Positions 1 through 7,392 of a DNA stretch of 17,682 nucleotides are shown here, one piece after another. This DNA comes from Candidatus Eisenbergiella stercorigallinarum (GTDB lineage Bacteria; Bacillota; Clostridia; Lachnospirales; Lachnospiraceae). The first letter of the stretch is position 1. Each line of letters opens with the position of its first letter. The stretch spans positions 1 through 17,682 of the forward strand of contig DWUW01000283.1 of NCBI GenBank assembly GCA_019120525.1, in the 5' to 3' direction. Made by a program: the position numbers and the translations under genes. The notes beneath the pieces are model-generated. The model ran no database searches, was not told the origin of the DNA, and worked only from the letters and a program-made list of their open reading frames with translations.

Positions 1-135
1 CGGCCTCTCTCCGCTGTCCTGGGGCGGGCGGACGGCTTCGCCTGCGCCCGCGGGCGGGGGGAGGGGCCTCCCGGAACCCCGCCGGGCACGCTCGACTGCG
101 CTCCGCTCCGTCTCGCTTTGCGGCTGTCGCCGCAT
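1..135. other. GC-rich gene-free segment
   Basis: No credible coding frame is visible on either strand. The stretch is strongly GC-rich, with G-tracts, a perfect 10-bp palindrome at 46-55 and a short hairpin at 119-134. It is the 3' side of the minus-strand acyltransferase gene and leads into the large hairpin at 136-209. It may be part of the same repeat, but its left boundary is outside the window. Confidence 0.4.
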
Positions 136-209
136 AGCCGGGAGCCGGTATCCTGCTCCTGGAAAGCTGCCTGCGGCAGTTTTCCGACGCAGGATGCCGG
201 CTTCCGGCT
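136..209 (+). repeat. Large two-storey imperfect hairpin (extragenic palindrome)
   Basis: Arms 136-156 and 189-209 are complementary over 21 positions. Inside them a second pair of arms, 161-171 and 175-185, is complementary over 11 positions around a 3-nt loop. The two stems are separated by a small internal loop (157-160 and 186-188). The only three non-Watson-Crick positions (142/203, 149/196, 166/180) would all be G-U pairs in plus-strand RNA, but A-C mismatches in minus-strand RNA. A 6-bp hairpin (119-124/129-134) lies directly before it. No T-run follows, so it is not a simple intrinsic terminator. It lies just beyond the stop codon of the acyltransferase gene and could be a dispersed palindromic repeat or a structured RNA. 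Confidence 0.6.
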
Positions 210-225
210 GCCCGGCTCGTAGCTT

Positions 226-1728
226 TTAAAAGTTAAAATACAAAAAGCTGCTGACTCCTGAGAGGGATAGGACGCACCATAGGAAGAGGAAGGCGGTCAG
301 GAGGGCGTTTGCTGTACGGGGGCGGAAGCGTTCGGCGCATTGATCGGCATTAGGGGCAAAAAATATGGTGATCAGGGCGCCTGCGGTAATGGCGGCTGGA
401 AGGTAGAGGGTGCTGTAGGGGAGGGCATCGATATGGAAAAGCTTGATGACATACCAGAGCTCGTCCAGATTGAAGCCCTCGGTCAGAGCCTGGGCAGGGA
501 GGGTGAAGCCGGCAGTGAACAGCCTGCGGAATACCGCGTACGCCTGGGCCATGGTTTCGGAACGGAAAAAGACGCAGGCGAAGCTGAAAAAGCAAAAGGT
601 AAACAGAGTTCCGGCCGCACGGCGGATCCTGCGGGCAAAGGGAGCAGGCCCCGGCCCGGGATGGGCTTTTCCGTAAAGCTGGACGGCCCGGGTGATGATA
701 TAAAGGACGCCCTGGGTGGCTCCCCAGACTACAAAAGTCCAGCCCGCGCCGTGCCAGATTCCGCTGAGCAAAAAGATCAGGATCAGGTTCGCGTACATGC
801 GGGGCCTGCCCCGGCGGTTCCCTCCCAGGGGGATGTATACATACTGACGGAAAAAGCGGCTGAGCGTAATGTGCCACCTTCTCCAGAATTCAACGATATT
901 AACCGCTTTGTAAGGAGAATCGAAGTTCACAGGGATCTCCATGCCGAACAGCCAGGCCAGTCCCCTGGCCATATCGCAGTAGCCGCTGAAGTCAAAATAG
1001 AGCTGGATCGAATAAAAAAACACCAGAAGCAGGCTGTCCGTGGAGGAAAGCGCCGGGATATTGGAATAGCCCCAGTCTACGGCAAGGCCAAAGGTATCCG
1101 CCACAAGCACCTTCTTTACCATGCCAAGGGTGAACAGATAGATGCCCGCGGAAAACGTTTCCGCATCCAGCTTCTTTTTCCCGATCTCTGCAAACTGGGG
1201 CAGCATCTCTCCCTGGCTGACGATGGGCCCGGCGATGAGCTGCGGGAAAAAAGAGACGAAAAGGGCATAATCCAGGAAAGAACAGCGCTTCACCTCTCCC
1301 CGGTACGCGTCCGTCACGAAGCCGATCTGCTGGAAGGTAAAAAAGCTGATGCCGAGCGGAAGCAGGATCCCCTTCAGGACGAAAGAGGTTCCAAAAAGTG
1401 CATTTACATTTTCCACAAAAAAATCATAATACTTGAAATAAAACAAAACAGCCAGGTTTCCCGCCACGCCGAGCGCAAGCGCTGCCCTGCGGAAGGATAC
1501 GCCGTGCGCGCCAACCTGTCCCATGATCCGGAACACGGCATAGTTGAACAGGATGCTGCACACCATGATCAGCAGATAGGACGGATTGAAATATCCGTAA
1601 AACCACAGGGAAAAGCCCGTCAGCCACAGCCTGGCAGGCATACTCTTCCCCTGGCAGGAAAACAGATAAAAGCCTCCCAGGCAGAGAGGAAGGAACAGAA
1701 AAATAAAAATATAGGAATTAAACAGCAT
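226..1728 (-). CDS. MBOAT family membrane-bound O-acyltransferase (AlgI/DltB-like)
   Basis: This 500-residue multipass membrane protein would transfer acyl groups, typically acetyl, to a polysaccharide or other surface acceptor. The N-terminus (MLFNSYIFIFLFLP) is typical of AlgI-like members. The MBOAT signature is visible at about 281-303 (FWRRWHITLSRFFRQYVYIPLGG), with His286. The conserved histidine of the family is His326 in SGIWHGAGW. About ten hydrophobic segments are spread through the chain, and the length fits full-size family members. The ATG at 1728 has a GGGAG ribosome site 7 nt upstream. The gene is divergent from the PLP enzyme. The usual partner, an SGNH/AlgJ-like protein, would lie beyond position 1 if present, so the acceptor cannot be named. 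A promoter and a hairpin-rich leader lie upstream. Confidence 0.93.
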   Translation of the reverse strand: MLFNSYIFIFLFLPLCLGGFYLFSCQGKSMPARLWLTGFSLWFYGYFNPSYLLIMVCSILFNYAVFRIMGQVGAHGVSFRRAALALGVAGNLAVLFYFKYYDFFVENVNALFGTSFVLKGILLPLGISFFTFQQIGFVTDAYRGEVKRCSFLDYALFVSFFPQLIAGPIVSQGEMLPQFAEIGKKKLDAETFSAGIYLFTLGMVKKVLVADTFGLAVDWGYSNIPALSSTDSLLLVFFYSIQLYFDFSGYCDMARGLAWLFGMEIPVNFDSPYKAVNIVEFWRRWHITLSRFFRQYVYIPLGGNRRGRPRMYANLILIFLLSGIWHGAGWTFVVWGATQGVLYIITRAVQLYGKAHPGPGPAPFARRIRRAAGTLFTFCFFSFACVFFRSETMAQAYAVFRRLFTAGFTLPAQALTEGFNLDELWYVIKLFHIDALPYSTLYLPAAITAGALITIFFAPNADQCAERFRPRTANALLTAFLFLWCVLSLSGVSSFLYFNF

Positions 1729-1755
1729 AAGCCCGCTCCCTGAAATATTCTCGCA

Positions 1756-1794
1756 AAAGCCGCCCAGCGATCGGGCGGGGGAAGTTTCTTCCCC
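1756..1794 (-). promoter_or_regulatory. Two abutting hairpins in the MBOAT leader, the second terminator-like
   Basis: In minus-strand RNA a 7-bp hairpin (GGGGAAG/CTTCCCC, 1778-1794) is followed at once by a 6-bp GC-only hairpin (CCGCCC/GGGCGG, 1760-1778) and CTTTT. Both lie between the predicted promoter and the acyltransferase start codon. No gene on this strand ends here, so a terminator at this place would act on the acyltransferase message itself. The U-tract is short (four), so attenuation is only a possibility. Confidence 0.35.
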
Positions 1795-1820
1795 ATCCGG
1801 CTCCGCGTGCGGCCTTTTTC

Positions 1821-1849
1821 AGTTTAGCCCATCCCTTTCCTTTTGGCAA
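1821..1849 (-). promoter_or_regulatory. Candidate sigma-A promoter for the MBOAT gene
   Basis: On the minus strand TTGCCA (1844-1849) and TAAACT (1821-1826) are separated by exactly 17 bp and point at the acyltransferase start about 90 nt downstream. The match is five of six in the -35 and four of six in the -10. Confidence 0.5.
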
Positions 1850-1925
1850 GAAGGATTTTCCGATGCCGCTTACCGCTGTCCGGCATCCGTCCTCTGTCCT
1901 CCCGAACCGGGCGGAAACGATTCCC

Positions 1926-1954
1926 TTTCCTTCCTGCCCGCGCAATGATATAAT
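1926..1954 (+). promoter_or_regulatory. Extended -10 promoter for the MalY-like gene
   Basis: TGATATAAT (TATAAT at 1949-1954) is a perfect -10 with the extended TGn element. The -35 region at 17 bp (1926-1931, TTTCCT) is poor, as is usual with extended -10 promoters. Transcription would start about 45 nt before the start codon at 2004. Confidence 0.6.
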
Positions 1955-2003
1955 GAACAGGAAAAACGGCGCCCACAGGCGGGCGGCACAAAGGAGAATG
2001 ACC

Positions 2004-3206
2004 ATGAAATACGATTTTACTTCCATCATTGACAGAACGGGAAAGGATGCCATCGCTGTGGATATCATCCCTTTTCCGGACGCTTCCATACAGGAAGGCT
2101 TTTCCCGGATCCCCATGTGGGTGGCTGACATGAATTATGCCACTGCCCCCACCATCCAGGAGGCGGTCATCGAACGTACGAAGCATCCGGCTTTCGGTTA
2201 CTTTGACCCCTCGGACGAATATTATAACAGCATCATTTCCTGGCAGAAGGCCAGAAACGGCGTAGAAGGGCTGTCCAGGGAACACATCGGCTATGAGAAC
2301 GGAGTCCTCGGCTGCGTCGCTTCCGCCCTGCAGGCCTTCACCGCCCCCGGGGAGGCCGTACTCCTGCACTCTCCCACCTATGTGGGTTTTACCGGTACGT
2401 TGGAAAATAACGGCCGGAAGATCGTGCTGAGTGACCTGAAGCAGGATGAGAACGGCGTATGGCGGATGGACTATGCGGATATGGACAGAAAGCTCCGGGA
2501 AAACCACATCCACTTCGCCATCTTCTGCTCCCCCCATAACCCCTGCGGCCGTGTCTGGGAAAGGGAAGAAATCGAAGCCGCCATGGAAGTTTATCAAAGA
2601 AATGACTGTGTGGTCATCTCCGATGAGATCTGGTCCGACCTGACGCTGGCAGGCCATAAGCACATCCCCACCCAGTCCGTCCATGAGGACGCCAGGAACC
2701 GGACCATCGCCATCTACGCGCCCTCCAAAACCTTTAACCTGGCCGGCCTGATCGGTTCCTACCATATCGTCTACAATCCGTACCTGAGAGACCGGCTGAC
2801 AAAGCAGTCCAGTCTCTGTCATTACAACAGCATGAACGTGCTCTCCATGCATGCCCTGATCGGCGCCTACCGTCCGCAGGGGCAGGAATGGCTGGAGGAG
2901 CTCCGGACGGTCCTGACGGAAAATGTGGATTATGCCTGCGGGTATATCCGCGAGCATTTCAGAGGCGTAAAGCTGGCAAAACCGGAGGGCACCTATATGC
3001 TCTATCTGGACTGCGAAGAATGGTGCCTGCGCCACGACGTGTCCATGGATGAACTGATCCGGGCCGGCATCGCGGTCGGCGTCATCTGGCAGGACGGACG
3101 TCCGTTCAACCGTCCCTGGGCCATCCGCATGAATCTGGCCCTTCCCCTTTCTCTGGTCAGGGAAGCCATGGAAAGGCTGGACCGATACGTATTCAACAGA
3201 AGCTGA
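2004..3206 (+). CDS. MalY/PatB family PLP-dependent C-S lyase / aminotransferase
   Basis: This 400-residue cytosolic fold-type I PLP enzyme resembles the MalY/PatB group, whose members mostly act as cystathionine beta-lyases (cysteine-S-conjugate lyases). Visible landmarks are the N-terminal IPMWVADMNYATAP, HNPCGR at about 178-183 (PLP-binding Asn179), SDEIW at 206-210 (Asp207, pyridine nitrogen) and the Schiff-base lysine Lys242 in YAPSKTFNLAGL. The length is typical. The frame is open to 1863, but the extra N-terminus has no family character. ATG 1998 is only 1 nt from the AAGGAG ribosome site, while ATG 2004 is 7 nt from it, so 2004 is preferred. The gene is monocistronic, with its own extended -10 promoter and strong terminators. 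The substrate cannot be read from the sequence. Confidence 0.9.
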   Translation: MKYDFTSIIDRTGKDAIAVDIIPFPDASIQEGFSRIPMWVADMNYATAPTIQEAVIERTKHPAFGYFDPSDEYYNSIISWQKARNGVEGLSREHIGYENGVLGCVASALQAFTAPGEAVLLHSPTYVGFTGTLENNGRKIVLSDLKQDENGVWRMDYADMDRKLRENHIHFAIFCSPHNPCGRVWEREEIEAAMEVYQRNDCVVISDEIWSDLTLAGHKHIPTQSVHEDARNRTIAIYAPSKTFNLAGLIGSYHIVYNPYLRDRLTKQSSLCHYNSMNVLSMHALIGAYRPQGQEWLEELRTVLTENVDYACGYIREHFRGVKLAKPEGTYMLYLDCEEWCLRHDVSMDELIRAGIAVGVIWQDGRPFNRPWAIRMNLALPLSLVREAMERLDRYVFNRS

Positions 3207-3227
3207 CCGCCGCAGGCGGATGACAGG

Positions 3228-3280
3228 CAAAAGGAAACCGCCCGTTCCTTTTTACAGGATGCGGGCGGTTTCCTTTTGTC
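3228..3280 (+). terminator. Strong intrinsic terminator, probably bidirectional
   Basis: A perfect 17-bp stem (3228-3244 and 3262-3278) has AAAAGG on the left and CCTTTT on the right around a 17-nt loop. It starts 21 nt after the stop of the MalY-like gene. Because the A-tract and T-tract are inside the stem, it can also stop the small minus-strand ORF ending at 3349. Confidence 0.85.
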
Positions 3281-3293
3281 CCTTCTGCCGGCC

Positions 3294-3317
3294 GGGCCGC
3301 CGCATGGCGGCCCTTTT
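3294..3317 (+). terminator. Second, tandem intrinsic terminator
   Basis: GGGCCGCC (3294-3301) and GGCGGCCC (3306-3313) form a perfect 8-bp GC stem with loop GCAT, followed by TTTT. It backs up the first terminator on the plus strand. Flanking GCCGGC copies at 3287-3292 and 3327-3332 could lengthen the structure. Confidence 0.65.
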
Positions 3318-3348
3318 CCCTTCTCTGCCGGCTTTCCTCATTTGTGTG

Positions 3349-3537
3349 TCACGCACAGGTTCCTTTCTTTCTCAGTCCGAAATTCAAAAGCCGCTCCAGA
3401 AGCTGCCTCCTGCCGGAGAAAATGCGGGTGAAATTCTCGCAGTTATACAGCCTCTCCGTTTTGACCCATTCCGGATACATTGTCTCCTGCCGTTCATTTT
3501 CAAGATTTTCCGAAATATTCAGACCAAATGCGATCAT
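3349..3537 (-). CDS. Small hypothetical protein, 62 residues
   Basis: I do not recognise this protein. The ATG at 3537 is preceded by GGGAGG with 7-nt spacing, a near-ideal ribosome site, and a promoter match lies about 80 nt upstream. The sequence (starting MIAFGLNISENLENERQ) is soluble and charged. It has no signal peptide or membrane segment, an Arg/Leu-rich stretch near the end (GRRQLLERLLNFGLRKK) and two cysteines. It sits alone between the tandem terminators and the divergent PucR-type regulator. The ribosome site and promoter together make it more likely than not to be a real gene, but a chance ORF cannot be excluded. Confidence 0.55.
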   Translation of the reverse strand: MIAFGLNISENLENERQETMYPEWVKTERLYNCENFTRIFSGRRQLLERLLNFGLRKKGTCA

Positions 3538-3616
3538 ATACAACCCTCCCTGCTTCTGCCGGCATCCGTTTCCCGAAATTGGAACCGGCGCTTTTCTTTT
3601 CCCTTTTTCTGATTTT

Positions 3617-3645
3617 ATTGTAACGCATGCTGGACTTTCTGTATA
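3617..3645 (-). promoter_or_regulatory. Candidate promoter for the 62-residue ORF
   Basis: On the minus strand TATACA (3640-3645) and TACAAT (3617-3622) are 17 bp apart, matching four and five of six consensus bases. The spacing to the ATG at 3537 leaves a leader of about 70 nt. Confidence 0.5.
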
Positions 3646-3675
3646 TCATCTGATAATCTGAAAATGAACCTGTTT

Positions 3676-3694
3676 TTTGTGTTTCCTGCACAAA
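3676..3694 (+). promoter_or_regulatory. Operator-like inverted repeat upstream of the PucR-type gene
   Basis: TTTGTG and CACAAA form a perfect 6-bp inverted repeat with a 7-bp spacer, centred about 55 nt before the regulator start in the divergent intergenic region. It could be an autoregulatory site. There is no experimental or family consensus behind this reading. Confidence 0.25.
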
Positions 3695-3739
3695 CCGCAA
3701 ACTCTCTCGAAGCCCGAGAAAATAGAAAAGGGGGATCCT

Positions 3740-4900
3740 ATGGCAATCCGTTTCCAGGAGTTGTATGACGAAACCAGCAAACAGTATCAGCTCCGCCTTC
3801 TGGCCGGGGAACGCGGGATGGACAGCGTGGTGAGCTGGGTACATATGGTGGAGGACGAAACTATCGTCAGCCGTTTCGGCGGGACAGAACTTGCCGTAAC
3901 CACAGGCATTAAGGCCGGAACGCAGGGCTGGCTTCTTCATCTGGCCGCTTCCATGAAAAAAGCCGGCTGCGCCGGCATCATCGTGAATACGGGGAGATAT
4001 CTTTCCGCCGTTCCGCAGGATGTGATCCTCTGGTGCGGACAGCACGATTTTCCCCTGTTGGAAATGCCCTGGGAAATCTCCGTCACCCGCCTCATCCAGG
4101 ATTACTGTATGCGCATCATGCAGCAGACCCACAGAGAGGCGGAAAGCAACGCGATGCTCATCCGCCTTCTTCTCGGGAAGGAAGTCCCGGAAGATTTCCT
4201 GGAAGAGCTCGGGAGCCGTTTCCGCCTGGAAGGGACCTTCCGGATTTTCTGCATGAAGCCCGTCCTTACCGCCGAGGAACGGATTCTGTTCCGCCAGGCC
4301 GTCCTGCGGCTGGAAAATGTCTTCGGCCTGTGGAAATACGGCGCCAGGATCCGTTTCCCTTATTTTCTCCTGGAGCTGAATGAAGCCTGGGTCCTTGCCG
4401 TAAACGACCTTCCGGACAGCGACGTCGCCCAGCTGACTTCCCGGATCGGCGAACTCTTTGCGGACTTTTTCGCGGACGGCCGCCTTCATCTTGGCGTCGG
4501 CCCTGCCTGTCAGGGCGTCCGGAATCTGAAGGTGGCCCTGAGCCGGGCGCGTACCGCGCTCCGGATGGCCTGCTCCATGAACCGCCGGGTCGTTGATTTT
4601 GACCAGATGGGCGTTTTCGGCATCCTGTTTTCCTCGTCGGATCCGGAATCTTTAAAAGCATATGCCGACAGCCTGCTTTCACCGCTAGACGCCTACGACA
4701 GGCGCTACGCGGATACCCTGCGCGCTTATATCAACAACGACCGGAGCCTTACCAGGACTGCCGAAGCCGTCTTCATCCACCGCAACACCGTCAGCTACCG
4801 CATCCACAATATGCAGCGCATCCTGCGCTGCAGCCTTTCCACGCCTGAAGAACTGTTTCCCTATCAGATCGCGTTTCTCATACGGGATATGGGGCTGTGA
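3740..4900 (+). CDS. PucR/CdaR-family transcriptional regulator
   Basis: This 386-residue DNA-binding regulator has an N-terminal PucR-type sensor domain (about 1-125) and a C-terminal PucR helix-turn-helix (about 325-383). The C-terminal signature is YADTLRAYINNDRSLTRTAEAVFIHRNTVSYRIHNM. The middle (about 150-300) resembles the GGDEF-like linker of CdaR proteins, including the RTALRMA segment. The frame is open to 3677, but ATG 3740 has an AAAGGGGG ribosome site 5 nt upstream and begins at the conserved sensor domain, so it is chosen. Relatives control purine, sugar-diacid or other catabolic genes and are often encoded beside their target. Here the neighbours are the small divergent ORF and the convergent URO-D-like operon; neither looks like purine catabolism. 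The target is unknown. Confidence 0.9.
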   Translation: MAIRFQELYDETSKQYQLRLLAGERGMDSVVSWVHMVEDETIVSRFGGTELAVTTGIKAGTQGWLLHLAASMKKAGCAGIIVNTGRYLSAVPQDVILWCGQHDFPLLEMPWEISVTRLIQDYCMRIMQQTHREAESNAMLIRLLLGKEVPEDFLEELGSRFRLEGTFRIFCMKPVLTAEERILFRQAVLRLENVFGLWKYGARIRFPYFLLELNEAWVLAVNDLPDSDVAQLTSRIGELFADFFADGRLHLGVGPACQGVRNLKVALSRARTALRMACSMNRRVVDFDQMGVFGILFSSSDPESLKAYADSLLSPLDAYDRRYADTLRAYINNDRSLTRTAEAVFIHRNTVSYRIHNMQRILRCSLSTPEELFPYQIAFLIRDMGL

Positions 4901-4929
4901 GAGGATCCTTCCTCCCCGGCCCCATTTTT
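4889..4929 (+). terminator. Nested hairpin with T-run at the end of the PucR-type gene
   Basis: ATGGGGC (4889-4895) pairs with GCCCCAT (4919-4925), and inside it GAGGA (4901-4905) pairs with TCCTC (4910-4914). TTTTT follows at 4925-4929. The left arm overlaps the last codons of the regulator gene. It lies between two convergent genes. Confidence 0.5.
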
Positions 4930-4954
4930 AAAAAGAGCTTTCCGTCTCCGGACT

Positions 4955-5935
4955 TTACAGGCTTCTTGCCGCCTCAACCACCCAGCGGATCCTTTCCCAG
5001 TCGAGCTTCGCGTCGATCGTGCAGTCTCCGCCCAGCATCAGCCCCCTCTTTCCGTGATTCAGGATCAGCTGCCTGGTATATTCCTGAAGTTCTTCCTTCG
5101 TGCCATTATAGATCACGCCCTGCTGGATCTTTCCGTCCCAGTGCGTCTCAAAGCCGCCCAGGGAAGTCTTTCCTCCAAAGAATATCCGTCCTTCCTCCAG
5201 CGACATCCCCTCCACATGTACGGCCCAGTTTACCACCTTTGCCGGATAATCCTGCCACAGGGACAAACGGTTTTTCGCGCCTGCCCAGCCGCACATATGG
5301 ATAATATTGTGGTCAGAAAACCGATTCGCATGCTCCAGGACGTACAGGTCGCTCGGACGCACGATCCTGCCATACTCTTCTGGCGTGAAGCGGTCATATT
5401 CCCCGCTCTGCACACAGTAATATACGCCGTCGCATCCCGCCTCCGTGATCAGCAGTTCAGACAGAAGCGCGTTCGTCTGCGCGATGATATCCAGCGCATG
5501 CATCACGGCATTCGTATCCTCACGTACCTGCCGCATCAGCGTAGCGTCGTCGATCCCGATCTCCGCCGCCCCGAACCGAAGGGAAGAAAACGGGGCAAAC
5601 ACATTATAAAATACGCACCTTTCCTTTCCGATCTCCTGCACGATCCTCGCGGCACGCTCTACCTGGCCGCGGATAAACGGATCGTTCCGATCAAGCGGTT
5701 CCAGCTTTTTCCAGTCCGAAGCACTGGTGATCTTTTCAGAAACCGGATAGGGAAAATATCCGTCGCACATAACCTTCAGGAAATCCAGGTCCGTTTCCCT
5801 GTAATATTTCAGATGCGCCTGCACGCACGCTTCTCCCGAAGCCTCTTCCCCCGCGAAGTGAAACCAGAACCCCACAGGCACATGATCCACCTCTCCCGCG
5901 TCCATCGCTGTCAGCACCCTTGTTCTCTTGTCCAT
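4955..5935 (-). CDS. URO-D-fold protein, methyltransferase-like (MtaA/CmuA group)
   Basis: This 326-residue protein has the uroporphyrinogen decarboxylase fold but is unlikely to be the haem enzyme HemE. The N-terminal RQAGRY motif of HemE is absent (GEVDHVPVGFWF instead). His213-x-Cys215 in IIHMCGW and Cys305 in GGDC match the H-x-C-n-C zinc site of corrinoid-dependent methyltransferases such as MtaA, MtbA and CmuA. The likely role is methyl transfer to or from a thiol or corrinoid, but no corrinoid-binding protein is encoded nearby, so the substrate is open. The ATG at 5935 has GAGGG 7 nt upstream. The gene follows the M20 peptidase by 23 bp and is the last of the unit. Confidence 0.82.
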   Translation of the reverse strand: MDKRTRVLTAMDAGEVDHVPVGFWFHFAGEEASGEACVQAHLKYYRETDLDFLKVMCDGYFPYPVSEKITSASDWKKLEPLDRNDPFIRGQVERAARIVQEIGKERCVFYNVFAPFSSLRFGAAEIGIDDATLMRQVREDTNAVMHALDIIAQTNALLSELLITEAGCDGVYYCVQSGEYDRFTPEEYGRIVRPSDLYVLEHANRFSDHNIIHMCGWAGAKNRLSLWQDYPAKVVNWAVHVEGMSLEEGRIFFGGKTSLGGFETHWDGKIQQGVIYNGTKEELQEYTRQLILNHGKRGLMLGGDCTIDAKLDWERIRWVVEAARSL

Positions 5936-5958
5936 TCTTTTTCCCTCTCTTTCTTTAT

Positions 5959-7392
5959 TTATGTCAGGCTGATATCGGAAAGGGCAAGAAGCCCCATCAC
6001 ATATATCTTAAGAGCCTCCGTCAGCCGTTCGCAGTCCAGGACCTCGTCCGGCCCATGCGCATTGCCGTGTCCCGGCTGCAGCAGATCCATTTCCGGTTTT
6101 CTCTTCTCCGGCATATTCCCGATCCCGAAGCCGAATGCGTCCGGGAGTTTCCTGGCATAAGTCCCCCCTCCCATGGTATAGGGTTCCAGCTGCCTTTTTG
6201 TCAGCCCGTTGTATACTTCTGTAAGCCTGCCCACCGCAGGATGGGATGGGTCAAAATAATTCGGTCCGGAATCCCGTTCCGTCTTCCACTGAAAATCCCT
6301 TTCCTTCCAGTAATCAGCCAGCCTTTCACAGATTTTTCCCCCGTTGTCCGTAACCGGATAACGGATGTTGAAGGTCAGCTCCGCATGCCCACCACAAAGC
6401 CGGAGCACCGTCCCCACGCATGTGAGCCTGCCGGAAAGATCATCTTCAAAGGCGATTCCCAGTTCCTCTCCATAATTTCCCTGCGTCGCCGTCTTTATGG
6501 CTTCCAGGATCATTCCGTCCCTGCCGGAAAGGATCCCTTCGCTTACAACCGCATCGGCAAGCAGATAGACCGCATTGCTGCTGCCTTCCGGGAACGCGCT
6601 GTGTCCGCCGCTTCCCAATGCGGTCAGAATGATCCTATCCTCTTTCTTTTCCACCGAAAGCCTTTGGGACAGGCGTTCCGCCTGTTCCTGTGAGACAGCC
6701 TCCTTTTTCAGCGCGAGAACAGCCCTGTCAGGAATGATATTTCCGGCGCTTCCTCCGTAAAGCTCCAGGATCATACCGCTGACAGCATCCCTGCTGACCG
6801 CCTTTCCTTCGACAATCCCCTTTTCCCCATAACAGACCGGAAAACCGCAGTCCGCGATTAGGGAAAGGGCGGGACAGGGATAGTGGGACGTATAATATTC
6901 CATGTCCTTCATTCCCCGTTCTTCGTCACAGCCCACGAAAAGGCACAGTTCGTGGCGCACGTCCAGCTTCAGTTCCCGGATGCATTCCATAACATAAAGC
7001 ATGCCGACCGCCGGCCCTTTATTGTCCTGGCTGCCTCTGCCTATGATCAGGTCTCCCCTGCGGACAGCGTCAAAGGGAGGATAATCCCAGCCTCCGCCGG
7101 CCGGGACCACATCCAGATGATTCCAGAACCCGATCAGATTCCCCCAGTCCTTGTCCTTTTCTCCAATGCTCCCCACATAATATTCATAGTTTTCTGTATA
7201 AAAGCCATGTTCTCTTCCGATCTGCAGCATCAGGTCCATCGCTTCCCTGCACGCTTCCCCAAACGGCGCTCCAGCCGTCCCTTTCTCCGACACGCTTGGG
7301 ATCCGCACGATACGCTGGATATCGCGGATCAGCTTCTCCTTCTGAGCGTCAAACCATGCGCTCACCCGGAGATATGTTTCTTTGTCATACAT
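5959..7392 (-). CDS. M20 family metallopeptidase (PepV/Sapep dipeptidase-like)
   Basis: This 477-residue cytosolic enzyme belongs to the di-zinc M20 group. Metal ligands and catalytic residues are all visible: His92 and catalytic Asp94 in HLDVVPAGGGW, bridging Asp123 in GRGSQDNKGP, catalytic Glu157 and ligand Glu158 in GCDEERG, Asp181 in IADCG and a C-terminal His in GNAHGPDE. The insert between the halves (about 200-330) is the lid/dimerisation domain. Family members remove N-terminal residues from dipeptides or related amidated compounds. The start lies within the end of the GH3 gene (31-bp overlap), with a GGAGGGGG ribosome site, so translation is probably coupled to GH3. The natural substrate cannot be told. 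A role on an amino-acid-conjugated product of the operon is only inference. Confidence 0.9.
   Translation of the reverse strand: MYDKETYLRVSAWFDAQKEKLIRDIQRIVRIPSVSEKGTAGAPFGEACREAMDLMLQIGREHGFYTENYEYYVGSIGEKDKDWGNLIGFWNHLDVVPAGGGWDYPPFDAVRRGDLIIGRGSQDNKGPAVGMLYVMECIRELKLDVRHELCLFVGCDEERGMKDMEYYTSHYPCPALSLIADCGFPVCYGEKGIVEGKAVSRDAVSGMILELYGGSAGNIIPDRAVLALKKEAVSQEQAERLSQRLSVEKKEDRIILTALGSGGHSAFPEGSSNAVYLLADAVVSEGILSGRDGMILEAIKTATQGNYGEELGIAFEDDLSGRLTCVGTVLRLCGGHAELTFNIRYPVTDNGGKICERLADYWKERDFQWKTERDSGPNYFDPSHPAVGRLTEVYNGLTKRQLEPYTMGGGTYARKLPDAFGFGIGNMPEKRKPEMDLLQPGHGNAHGPDEVLDCERLTEALKIYVMGLLALSDISLT

Noticed and set aside
1150..1163. Catabolite-responsive-element-like palindrome (GGAAAACGTTTCCG)
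   Set aside because: It lies deep inside the acyltransferase coding region, far from any start, and deviates from the cre consensus ends. It is probably coincidental.
340..1743. 467-codon plus-strand frame opposite the acyltransferase
   Set aside because: It is a codon-aligned antisense shadow with a charged, repetitive composition. The minus-strand MBOAT protein has clear motifs.
1824..3230. 468-codon minus-strand frame opposite the MalY-like gene
   Set aside because: It is an antisense shadow of the same kind. The plus-strand PLP motifs are unambiguous.
3500..4489. 329-codon minus-strand frame opposite the PucR-type gene
   Set aside because: It is a codon-aligned antisense shadow. Its 3' end also overlaps the small ORF at 3349-3537, which has far better start signals.
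4955..5935. Annotation as haem-pathway uroporphyrinogen decarboxylase (HemE)
   Set aside because: The RQAGRY active-site motif is missing, a methyltransferase-type zinc motif is present, and no other haem gene is nearby.
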